NCBI GenBank assembly: GCA_001599295.1
Contig: BCGN01000006.1
Span: 248,001 to 312,000 of the forward strand
DNA length: 64,000 nucleotides
Origin: Sporopachydermia quercuum
Lineage: Eukaryota; Ascomycota; Sporopachydermiomycetes; Sporopachydermiales; Sporopachydermiaceae
Direction of reading: 5' to 3'
Part shown: piece by piece, positions 20,841 through 30,659 of the stretch
Layout: the number at the start of each line of letters is the position of its first letter
Numbering within the stretch: the stretch's first letter is position 1
Notes under the pieces: model-generated
Seen by the model: only the letters and a program-made list of their open reading frames with translations
The model's database searches: none
Told to the model about the DNA's origin: nothing
Program-made: the position numbers and the translations under genes

Positions 20841-22067
20841 TTAACTGTCTCTTCGATGAGCCAAGTCAGTAAGGCCGCTTAAAGTTCAGAATTTAGAGTG
20901 GAATAAAATACAGTTTAGCCAATACTTTAAACTTTATTTGATTAAACATCATTTCATTTTACTGTTGAGAATGCATTTATTAGTTGAAGATGTGTAAAGC
21001 GATATGATAGATCCAGAAATACAACAATTGTAATTTTGAAATATAGATCATATCAATTCTGACAACCTATAATGACTGAACTGTCAAAAAATTCCAGGTA
21101 AACTAAGATTCTCATTCTATTTTGTTTTCTCAATTCCTCCCACCGTAGCAAAATACAGTTACAGTTTTATAATAACTTTAATAAACCACTTGCTCTATTA
21201 GTCAATGGCAAGCTGCAAATCTTATTTAACTTAACTTTCAGGGCTGTTAAGTTATGTTTCTTCTAAACCCTATCCCTAAATGAAATTCAGTTCTCAGCAC
21301 TTCCTTTTACATTTTTAATGTGCTCATCAAGAAGTGATTTGATAGAGAAAAAAAGAACAATTAAATATATCATGGCTTTTCTGGAAAAATAATCCATCAA
21401 ATTAGCTGAAAATCATAAGGTATAAGCGCTCTGTCATCCTATGTCTATCTAACACTTCTGGCAGGGTAATTGTATCTAATCAAGCGTGGGATGTTTTGTT
21501 GCTACTTCTCTATTAGCTAATAGTTGAAATGCCCAATTCCTACTGTTTCCTCCACCGTTCCCCTGCGAGTTTCTCCTACATCTAGAAGTCTTTCTGTTCC
21601 AGTATATCTCAAAACTCGTACATCAAACAAAATGAACAATAGGCGTACCAATACACTTTGTATAGTGAACTTTATTGGTTATCTGCACTTCTTTATAGAC
21701 CTGAACTTCGAGTCTCGCTTCGTAAAATTCCCGTGATAAGTCAGATGACTTTTCCTTACTACCTACGGCTTCCGGATTTTCATTACTTCGTTTCCTTCTC
21801 CTTATCAACAAGCAGGATATCCTTATGATCAACCAATCGAACCTCCATCACCAACTTAGATTNCGAATGCAATCAATCAAAAACGAATCTCAGCTGGCTC
21901 CAGTTAACTTATTTCTATCACAGGATTTTGCGGATATTACTTATATGCAATCGTGTGCAGCATCAAATCTAAGTCTAGAATTGCTATCCATCAGACCATC
22001 AGCCATCTATATAGATAGATATATTGCAGACAATCAGTTGTTATCGTCCCAGATATAAACGATCAGA

Positions 22068-22949
22068 ATGTCTTTATTTTTCAAATCTCCTCTAGATATT
22101 GACATACGTCTTGATAATGAAGAAAGCAGAGAGTTTGTCGATGTCAAATCTGCAAAAGGAAGAAGAGAGAAGTTTCCTCTTTATCTTGATGGTGAGTCGG
22201 TAAAAGGATCGGTAACTATCCGAGTAAAAGATGGTAAAAAGCTTGATCATACGGGCATAAAGGTGCAATTTATTGGTTCTATTGAAATGATTAATGATGC
22301 AACTCAACATGATGATTTCTTATCCTTGGCACAAGAATTGGCTGCCCCAAGTGAATTGAGACATCCTGAGACTTTCCAGTTTGAATTCAAGAACNTCGAA
22401 AAGCAATTCGAAAGCTACAACGGTATAAATGTTAGATTAAGATACTATATAAGAGTGACAGTATCACGACGTGCAACAGATGTTATTCGAGATAAAGATA
22501 TCTGGGTATATTCATATAAGATTCCTCCCGACACTGTTAACTCTGTTAAAATGGATGTTGGTATTGAAGATTGTCTCCACATCGAATTTGAGTATTCAAA
22601 ATCCAGGTACCACTTAAAGGATGTTATTGTTGGTAGAATTTATTTCTTGCTAGTGAGATTAAAGATTAAACATATGGAGTTGTCGATTATACGAAGGGAA
22701 ACGGTTGGAGTGCCACCGAATCAATTGAACGAGTCAGAAACTCTTGTTAGATTTGAAATTATGGACGGAGCGCCTGTTCGTGGTGAAACTATACCTATTA
22801 GATTATTTTTAGGAGGATTTGATCTTACACCTACGTTTAGAGATGTTAACAAGAAGTTTTCCACGAGGACATTTCTATCATTGGTGTTAATTGATGAAGA
22901 TGGAAGAAGGTATTTTAAACAGAGTGAGATTATTCTCTATAGAGAATGA
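22068..22949 (+). CDS. VPS26: Retromer subunit Vps26 (Pep8)
   Basis: A 293-residue arrestin-fold protein. It is a core subunit of the retromer (with Vps35 and Vps29), which returns the vacuolar sorting receptor Vps10 and other cargo from endosomes to the Golgi. The N-terminus MSLFFKSPLDIDIRL is typical of the family. Other landmarks are LDGESVKGSVTIRVKDGKKL, the KVQFIGSIEM strand, FEFKN, RLRYYIRVTV, GRIYFLLVRLKIKHMELSIIRRE, and GETIPIRLFLGGFDLTPTFR, which contacts Vps35. Length and domain order are normal. One N base falls in a codon. Single exon. Confidence 0.96.
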   Translation: MSLFFKSPLDIDIRLDNEESREFVDVKSAKGRREKFPLYLDGESVKGSVTIRVKDGKKLDHTGIKVQFIGSIEMINDATQHDDFLSLAQELAAPSELRHPETFQFEFKNXEKQFESYNGINVRLRYYIRVTVSRRATDVIRDKDIWVYSYKIPPDTVNSVKMDVGIEDCLHIEFEYSKSRYHLKDVIVGRIYFLLVRLKIKHMELSIIRRETVGVPPNQLNESETLVRFEIMDGAPVRGETIPIRLFLGGFDLTPTFRDVNKKFSTRTFLSLVLIDEDGRRYFKQSEIILYRE

Positions 22950-23640
22950 AAGAATATGAATAGAAAACAAAAGAATGAAAATCGGTGTGAGTTTGTAGGA
23001 ATGGAATTGTAATAAACATATTTGCATGTATGAATGTCTCAGCTTTTATCTCAGATGTAACTGTACGTCATAAGCAAGCATGACTTCATTTACGGTTATT
23101 GATATGATAATAGCTCAGGTATTTGCTGATAAGTAATTATCAATAAGTCGCCGATGATACTTTTCAGTATTCCTAGTAATATTCCTAATCAGTTGCCCGT
23201 ACAATTATTGTTGTGGAGAAAAGCCTTGATTGAAGATTATCTGTGATGCTTACATTAATTGGATCTATTAGATGAAAGACTGGAGTTAGATTTTCTAGCT
23301 GACAGATTTGAGTCATGTAGCAAACTTAACTGTGGTAAATCTGATTTTAATCAGATAACATAATTACTTCTGTTAAACACATATTTTCATTATCACAAGA
23401 AGCAATCTTGCAATGATCATCTGATCAAGAAGCTTTACTACAGAAAAGGGAAAACTCTTGTTCCGTGTCATGTGATCCTGTACAGAATTTTATTACCCTT
23501 TCCCGTAAAGTCATGTGATCTCATACGGGCCTTCGTCACTTGTCAACCCCGAAATATTATACAAACTACTGCTAACGTTATACGCCAGAGTCCTACATAA
23601 CAAGAGTTGATTAATATTAATCATTAGCTATTGACATTAT
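22950..23640. other. Convergent intergenic region between VPS26 and the MYB gene
   Basis: About 690 bases between converging genes. I see no open frame or RNA gene. Confidence 0.4.
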
Positions 23641-26115
23641 CTATGAAAGCAATCCTGAAATGTTCATATTAACATTATTAGCAGCTTCGTCTTTCTTCAT
23701 AGAGCTGTCAATTCCACTACTTTTCATATTATTATTGTTGTAATTCATGAGAATTGCTGCTGCTTCAACAGCTTCAGCCTCTGTTGCATTCCCTGAACCA
23801 TTTTCTGTTGCAGCTTCAGCTTCAACACTTTTCATTTCCTTATCCTCATCCTTATCCTGAGCCTGATTTTCTTTCCTATTCATATACATATCCTCCTCCT
23901 GTTGACTGCTTTCCACTACAATATCTGTTTCCTGTTTGATGGGAGGCAGCATACTATCGCTTCCAACAGGAGATGCAGAAAAACTATGTCGATGAGAAGG
24001 AATTCCTTGTTTTATGATAGAATTTATATGCGGTAGCTGACAATCAAACGGTTTATCTTGTGTTCCTGTCGTAGGACCTGATATCGAGTATCTTTTGAGT
24101 ATATTAAAGCTTTCAGTTTCATTACTAGTAACACCTCCAGCACCATTACTACTACTATTACTGCTACTAATACTGTTTCCCGCGTTTTTGAAAGCAGGAA
24201 ATAAAACATCTGCACCAGGCAGATTAGAACTGGGGTAATTATACCCTGAACCATTTATTGGTGGGATAGCGAAAGCTGAGGTCCGTCTTGACTGAGGTGT
24301 AATCATCACTGGTGAGCCTCCGTTGCCAGAGTTTGATGTCGATGTAGTACTGAAAATAGAATTCCGCTTTGAACTTGGGTTAGAAAATGTACTGCAACTG
24401 TTGTTATTATTGTTGCTGTAGACTATGCCAGGAAGTTGATGGGTGACATTGAAATTATTGTTATTACCACCAAAACCGTTGTAACTGTTGATTTGATGAT
24501 AAGCGCTAGATGAGCCTGTGGCNTTTGATACTGCGCCTGCGCCTGATTCGTCCAATGAAAAAGAAGGATCCATGCTAATACTGGAGGATCTTCTTGAGGA
24601 AGAATATGCAGAAAACGGTGGAGTAGCAAGCATACTACTAGTAGTTGTAGCATTCAGATTATAACCATGAGTACCGGAAAGCCCTCTTTTATGATTAGCT
24701 AAAGAAAATCCACTGAGATTAAGACCTGTGATGCCACCAGTTGTTGAATGCCTTCTTAAAGGCGGTTCAGCTTCAAAACTATCACCGGGAGTAGTATTGA
24801 GCTTCCTTTTATTGATATTGATGGTGGAAGGTATTAGCGGCGGCAGCTGGGGAATAGCGTTATTGCCAGTGATACGAGAATGAGGATCAATTGAATTTGC
24901 TCCCGTTGAATGGCCGATTGGTATTTTTAAAGCATGGTTTTGTTGGATACTCGGTAGAGTAGTAGCCTTTGGTATGTCTTGGCCTGAAGCAGAGCGCGTT
25001 GATAATAGCATGGGAGATTTTAAAACAGGTTTTGTAGGGTCCGAAGGGTTATTGTTAGAGTTCTGCTTGGCGAAAATGTCGATATTGAACATTGGTTGCG
25101 CAGTGTTCCAATTTCTGGAGTCGGGTTCTGTTCCTGATGCTGGTTGCGGCGGTGGTAGCGGCAGTGTCGTTGTAATTGTGGCTGCTGATGGTATCTTTCC
25201 AGGAGGAAGCGTTCCCAGGTTTCCTTTACCTTGCAAGTAGCTGGTATATGCTACACCTGAAGCAAAACTCGTACTGACACTCCTCCCTTCTCCCATGTAA
25301 GAGGAAACTGGAGGAATATTCAGTGCTAACGACGAACCAGTAGAGGATGTATTAGGTCCTCTATGTTCTGAATACTCCGAATTAGATCCTATTATGCTGA
25401 TACTATTGGTTGCATTAGGTCCATAGCTTTCCAGGCCCTTACCATTCTTCCTGCCAATACCATTCAGTTTTGACACTGAACTACTATGACGATGGCCCTT
25501 AGGCACTGGGCCAGGATTCGTATTACCTACAGAACCAGTAGAATTACTGTTGCTGTTGCTACTACCACCAGTACCAGAAGTAGCCTCTGTCAAGCCTATT
25601 ACACTACTTCTTCTCCTTCTATTGGCACCACCGTTCCACCAATTCTTGACAGTATTATCACTGCGTCCTTGTAAATGTCTTGCAATCTCGGCCCATCTTT
25701 TACCATATCTGGCAACAAGCTGCTCAATCATTGCACCTTCTTCCTCACTGATAGGAGAATGGTTCAAAGTCGGCTTCAAGTTCTGATGATATCTTTCTCT
25801 ACACTGTTTTGCATTTCGAGAACCTAAAGCAGCGGATATTTTAACCCAGTTACTGGCACCAAGGGTCTTAATTAATGTTAGCAGTTTTGAATCCTCCTCT
25901 TGAGACCAGGGGCCTCTTCTTATAGTTGAATTTGAAGGGTTTGAAGGAGATTTCGACTTTATTTTGTCATTAGAGGTGGAGTTTGAGTTAATGGTGCTGA
26001 TAGTTGAGATGCTAGCTGATGATTCCCCACTTGAATTGTTATCGTCTGACCCATTCACACTTGGTTGAACTTTCGGCTGAGAATCCCTTTTTTTGATGAC
26101 AGGTTCATTGTTCAT
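23641..26115 (-). CDS. R2R3-MYB transcription factor, FlbD-like
   Basis: An 824-residue protein. The start is the ATG at 26115 (MNNEPVIKKR); the frame extends nine codons further upstream without an ATG. Two Myb repeats lie at about 66-113 (RRGPWSQEEDSKLL, then AKQCRERYHQNLKP) and 118-168 (SPISEEEGAMIEQLVARYG, WAEIARHLQGRSDNTVKNWW). Residues such as KQCRERYHQNLKP and GKRWAEIARHL are shared with Aspergillus FlbD, a regulator of development and secondary metabolism. The rest is disordered Ser/Asn/Gly/Pro-rich sequence with several poly-Asn runs and an acidic, Glu-rich C-terminal part (NRKENQAQDKDEDKE). It is probably a nuclear DNA-binding regulator; targets cannot be inferred. One N base falls in a codon. 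It has an unusually long upstream region. Confidence 0.88.
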   Translation of the reverse strand: MNNEPVIKKRDSQPKVQPSVNGSDDNNSSGESSASISTISTINSNSTSNDKIKSKSPSNPSNSTIRRGPWSQEEDSKLLTLIKTLGASNWVKISAALGSRNAKQCRERYHQNLKPTLNHSPISEEEGAMIEQLVARYGKRWAEIARHLQGRSDNTVKNWWNGGANRRRRSSVIGLTEATSGTGGSSNSNSNSTGSVGNTNPGPVPKGHRHSSSVSKLNGIGRKNGKGLESYGPNATNSISIIGSNSEYSEHRGPNTSSTGSSLALNIPPVSSYMGEGRSVSTSFASGVAYTSYLQGKGNLGTLPPGKIPSAATITTTLPLPPPQPASGTEPDSRNWNTAQPMFNIDIFAKQNSNNNPSDPTKPVLKSPMLLSTRSASGQDIPKATTLPSIQQNHALKIPIGHSTGANSIDPHSRITGNNAIPQLPPLIPSTININKRKLNTTPGDSFEAEPPLRRHSTTGGITGLNLSGFSLANHKRGLSGTHGYNLNATTTSSMLATPPFSAYSSSRRSSSISMDPSFSLDESGAGAVSXATGSSSAYHQINSYNGFGGNNNNFNVTHQLPGIVYSNNNNNSCSTFSNPSSKRNSIFSTTSTSNSGNGGSPVMITPQSRRTSAFAIPPINGSGYNYPSSNLPGADVLFPAFKNAGNSISSSNSSSNGAGGVTSNETESFNILKRYSISGPTTGTQDKPFDCQLPHINSIIKQGIPSHRHSFSASPVGSDSMLPPIKQETDIVVESSQQEEDMYMNRKENQAQDKDEDKEMKSVEAEAATENGSGNATEAEAVEAAAILMNYNNNNMKSSGIDSSMKKDEAANNVNMNISGLLS

Positions 26116-28138
26116 TGTCAGGGTGAGAATATAGGATAACAACTACGACTACTATAAAACTAAAATGGTGATGTATGGCGCGATTTGGTGGAAATCGAAA
26201 TATGATACAAATGAGATTTTCCAAGGAGTCGTATGAGATGAATTGAAGACCCCTTCTTGGTGATGGAAATTATCGGTGAATGAAAAAAATGCATATGGTA
26301 GAATTTTCAGAAATTATAGTGAAATAGTTTCATGAAGTAAAGAATTTGACAGGCAAATGATATAAAATGATTGAGGAAAAGAAGAGGATTGAGAAGAAAC
26401 TGGAGGATAGGTTGGCTCTGATTAAGGTTCACTGAGTTGAAACAAAGTTTTATGAGTATGAGGGTCTTTGTAAAATAGCGTGTCAGGGTTTAGTCAAGGT
26501 TAGATGTTTATGGGATTTAGTAACTAGAAAACGAACTAGTCAACTTGGACATAACGGTTTTGAAGAGATGAGGGAAGGAATGGTATTGCTTGACAATAGC
26601 TTTTTTGGTAGGTTGTTTTGCTATATAGTAAATGATAGCATCCTTCAGTTTGTTTTAAAATTATCTANTTTTTAGAAAAAGTTAAATTTTTTATGTAGTG
26701 GCGTAGCAAAGCCACTCTATTGAAAGTCTGCCTTTGCATAGCTACGTACTTAATTATACGAGGCGCTTGATGCAAGACAATTACTTGTCTGATATTGAGG
26801 GGTCTAGCTATCTCAGTTGACAATAACATTAAAGTTATTACCGTTTGTCATAAGCCTTGGTGCCTCTTAAACATGGGTCGAATGGAAGTGTTCACTTGTT
26901 GAAATTTCAAAATAATTAGAAGCTAAATCGAAGAACGTTTTTTCAAATTTGGTATCAACAAGAATTTTCAAAGGTGAAATCAGATTATACTTTTAGTTCG
27001 TCATCGATCTTTCAACTATTTTCCCTCGGTTTATCCTTCGCGAAGCACGTATCAACGTTACGTCTAGTTAGTCAAGTTGACCAACCTGACAAAACTTCAT
27101 TAGTCTGGGATCCTCTCATTCTTGTGTCGCTGAAATGTAGAACCAACTATCCGAAGGCTCTAATAAACTTTAAGGGTTTTGAACTCTATTTCTGATTTGG
27201 GAAATATAACGGAATCATTTTTCTCAAGTTATTTGCTAAGCAGTTGAGAAAGCTACTACTGGTAATTAAGAAACAACTGAGGATTGAGAACAAGAACAAG
27301 AATAGCAACTAGTGGGAATCTTACCAAAAGAGATATTAAGGTTCTTCAGGTGTCGAAAGATATAATAGAACTTGAGAAAACAACATCAGTATAATTCATA
27401 ATTAACTCTTCATTTCAGTCCATTGTAGTACTTTTGACTATAGTTCACCTAAATTATATATCTAAATGATTAGATTTCATGCTAAATATACCAGAGTTTT
27501 TCTCCAAAAACCTCTCAACCTAACCTATATTATATACGATGCGCAGGTCAGTTTACGTAATGATCTATCGGACCCGGTTGATTCTTGTTCAGGTTTCAAT
27601 AGAAGCAGGGAAAGTAAATACTCGGAAAAACATCCCTCACTTTTTGCCGTTGGCTATCGCGGACCAAATATTGAACTTTGAGTTCCAGTTGATGAAACTA
27701 ACTGTGCGTAGACAATTTGGGAAATATTCGTGGTGTTTTTACTATATACGGGGGTATGACAATCTTGTGTCTTGATAACGGTGAGCCAGAAATTTTTCCG
27801 ATAAGATATAAAGTAAAAGGTGTGTGTTTTAATCAATGTAATAAGTGAGACATATATATATAAGGAGCTTCATAGTCTGTATTGAACTGTAAACTTTTAT
27901 TTTCTATTACATTGTCCTAATTCGATACAAGGATCTTTGGTTAGTCCTTTGAACTTTATAATACAAAAGTAATAATATCTTTTTTCATCATTTCAAAAAA
28001 TTGTTGGCGATGATTGCCGTTGCTAGAATGTCTTTGTAATTACTTATTTGGAGAGCTGGCAGAAACATGCATCGACAATGCATAAACTCTATTGTTTTTG
28101 AGCCGTTATCTTTTCGAGAACCTGTTATACAAGTTTAA

Positions 28139-28160
28139 GCATTACGCATTACGCATTGCG
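28139..28160. repeat. Short tandem repeat of CATTACG
   Basis: Around this position a 7-base unit recurs three times in tandem, CATTACG twice and then CATTGCG. It lies within the gene-free region. Possible explanations are a clustered protein-binding site or chance slippage. Confidence 0.6.
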
Positions 28161-28996
28161 CCGTTGCCCTATAAGAGAAAAAGCATAATCTTAAGATCTC
28201 TTAAAAGAAATATATAAATCGAAGGCTGTCTGTCGTTCTGCCTACAAAGGGGCCGTAGAAGTATGGAAGTAGATACTATCAGAATCTGACAAGAATTATA
28301 TCTTCAGGATTTACCGTTTCCCTAATCATTCTAGCTGCGTCGGTGTTACTAAATATATCATATATATTGCATACTAGTTTAGCCGGTTTCACTACTGATT
28401 ATGAGTGCTATCTCATATGTACGTACACCTCACCTCCTGTTATTCGGATTAGAGTAGATTTATCTTCCTGAAAAAATCTATCTTCTGGACTATGGCAATT
28501 AATCGTTTCTTCCGATCAATTATGCTTATAGCTGTAGACGTTGATTGACATTTATGCTTTCCTAATGAAAAAATCTAAGATAATCCGAAATAGTGAGATT
28601 CAACCCACAAAATGATCTCAAACACGGGTAATTTATTATANTATCTTGTACTATCGTCATACTTTTAAACAATGGAAATAGCTCTTGCACACCTGATCGC
28701 CGAATAAACCCGTGAAATTTGCTTGCTGAATAATGATAATTTCATTTCATTCATGAAACTACTCAAACAGTATTGAGGAATTACAATCTTTTTTTTTTTT
28801 TGGTTGCACTTTGTCTTGGTTTAGATTTTGAACATCAATTAATCGATACTCATTATTATTCACACAACATTTTTAAATCGCTTGCGTAATAAATCCTACT
28901 AAATGTCAAATGCGATTTTCATTTAATTATACGATGACCTGAGTTACCNAGGAGAAATAACCCTACAAACATGACATCTGTGTCAGATTGGGGTAG

Positions 28997-29081
28997 AGTT
29001 GTGAATCGTCTGTAAGAAAGTTAGTAGCAATTTTCCTCCGGAGTATGAGACTGATAACTTTCTTACAGACGATTCACAACT
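28997..29081. repeat. Perfect 27-bp inverted repeat with 31-base spacer
   Basis: The left arm (28997-29023, beginning AGTTGTGAATCG) is exactly complementary to the right arm (29055-29081, ending CGATTCACAACT). The spacer contains an 8-base palindrome, CTCCGGAG, at 29036-29043, whose centre almost coincides with the centre of the large repeat. No target-site duplication is visible at the ends. The structure could extrude as a cruciform, fold as an RNA hairpin or bind a dimeric protein. Confidence 0.95.
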
Positions 29082-30029
29082 ATCATGTATGATTCTAATA
29101 TACTTTTCTTTGTAATATATATAAATTATCTTTATCTTGTGTAGTGTCTTCTCATGAGATAAAGATAACTTGTCACCACAGATAACGTTAATGTTCAGCT
29201 ATGTCAGATTATCCAAACTTAGTTAAATTCATTAAGTAGCACGGCTATATACAAATTTTAATTATGTGTAAGTCCCCACAACTAATCTTATCTCCTCTGC
29301 TCTATAGAGATATCCTGACTTTTTTATGCGGCCTTAGACATCGTTAACTGTTGTTGGATTCAAATTATGAGGGCTAGACCCTTTGTTATGACATGGGCGA
29401 AGAACACCAAAATGTCAGAAAAATATTTGATGGAGCACAATCCCTCACTACAAATCTATGGCTCATTAGGGCTCAGAAGCTCATTATTTGTTCTTACCCT
29501 CGCATAAAAAGTATACGTCAATAATTTATTCTCCTTTCTGTATTTGATTTGCTATAACAGGTAAGTGTACTAATCTAATTCCATTCACATCCAAACATTC
29601 ATTCCCAGCCGTTCTCATGTGACAAATCTTCCAATTTCTCTCCTGAATGCCCCGTTCGGTGGGACATGTTTTCATTTTCATTTATCTAATCAGAAGTAAA
29701 TACGTATCTCCCGAACCACCTTTCATCACATGACAATTGAGGTTTCTCCAACAAGTCTCCCATAGTAAACTNATTGTCATTCGGATCATCAAGCTACATA
29801 TCTATTAGATTTCCTATCATACGGTAGTCTCATTAATCACTATTTAAGTCAACCAATCTGAACATCAGCATTCTTATAAGCTAAACTAAATATTGTTCTG
29901 ATATTTGTTAGCTGGCGAAAGATCAATTTATTTATATCGTTGTCATCGATTGCATCAAGAGCCACAAAAGCTTCCAGCATCAACTATTTGTCAAATCAGT
30001 CAGTTTGATGAAACATATCATATTATACA

Positions 30030-30659
30030 ATGGAGCTATCAACAATACTATTTTTTGCATTTTTAGCTGTTGCTTTTATCACTGTCAGATTTTTGCTCTC
30101 TCCAGCTTCGGCACCAAACAGAAATTCCTCCAGAAGTTCTGCTAGTGCCACCAGTGTCAGATCAGCTAGAAGTGGCCCCAGCAGTACAATCCGTCATAGA
30201 AGAACTCAAATCACTGACTCAATGATTGAGGTGGTGCAAGCAATTGCTCCAACAGTCCCTGTGGTAGCTATACGTTACGATTTGGAAAAAACAGGCAACG
30301 TAGAACAAACTATCGACAATTACCTTAATAACGGATCCCTACCTCTGCCTCCTGGAGTAAGCGCGGCTGACTCATCTACGTCTTCGGGCTCAAGCTCGAA
30401 CAGAGCTAGTGCCAGTACAGAAAACATATCAGCGGGAGATTTNGTCAGCGCTGCTGCCAGTATGAGGTCAGATAAAACTGCAGATCTGGGACTAGAAGAT
30501 TTAGCAAGTGTAGAGTTACCAAAGATGAAATGGAGCAGTAGCAGGAACGAACGTGAAGAGCAGTTGAGGAACTACCAAAATGCTTTAAGACTAAAAGCAA
30601 AGAAAAGACTGCAAGAGAAATTAGGAAAGCAAGGAAGCAGTGGTGATAAAAGTAGTTAA
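30030..30659 (+). CDS. CUE1: Cue1-like ER membrane protein (ERAD, Ubc7 recruiter)
   Basis: A 209-residue protein with Cue1 architecture. Residues 4-24 form a hydrophobic anchor (MELSTILFFAFLAVAFITVR). A CUE ubiquitin-binding domain follows at about 60-102 (TDSMIEVVQAIAPTVPVVAI, then YDLEKTGNVEQTIDNYLNNG). The C-terminal basic helix with RNEREEQLRNYQNALRLKAK resembles the Ubc7-binding region. In yeast, Cue1 anchors and activates the E2 enzyme Ubc7 at the ER for degradation of misfolded proteins. The linkers are Ser/Ala-rich. The canonical MFP of the CUE domain reads IAP here, which is acceptable for Cue1-type domains. One N base falls in a codon. Confidence 0.85.
   Translation: MELSTILFFAFLAVAFITVRFLLSPASAPNRNSSRSSASATSVRSARSGPSSTIRHRRTQITDSMIEVVQAIAPTVPVVAIRYDLEKTGNVEQTIDNYLNNGSLPLPPGVSAADSSTSSGSSSNRASASTENISAGDXVSAAASMRSDKTADLGLEDLASVELPKMKWSSSRNEREEQLRNYQNALRLKAKKRLQEKLGKQGSSGDKSS

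Larger units (their letters stand above)
20479..22067. other. Divergent intergenic region of CTR3 and VPS26
   Basis: About 1.6 kb between divergent starts. It contains a TTG/GTT microsatellite and a copper-response element near CTR3. Toward VPS26 there are several short open frames (21524-22058). One of them, at 21749-21859, encodes a Pro/Tyr/Gln-rich stretch that looks protein-like but ends after 36 codons. Confidence 0.5.
26116..30029. other. 3.9-kb gene-free divergent region
   Basis: The longest stretch in the window without a recognisable gene, between the MYB and CUE1 starts. It is AT-rich with many short spurious frames (for example 26974-27195 and 27466-27775). Structure I can see: a small hairpin AGTGGC/GCCACT near 26697-26716, a tandem CATTACG motif at 28139-28160, a poly-T tract near 28791-28803, and a perfect 27-bp inverted repeat at 28997-29081. 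It could be long regulatory DNA for the MYB gene, an origin or centromere, or decayed sequence. Confidence 0.5.
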
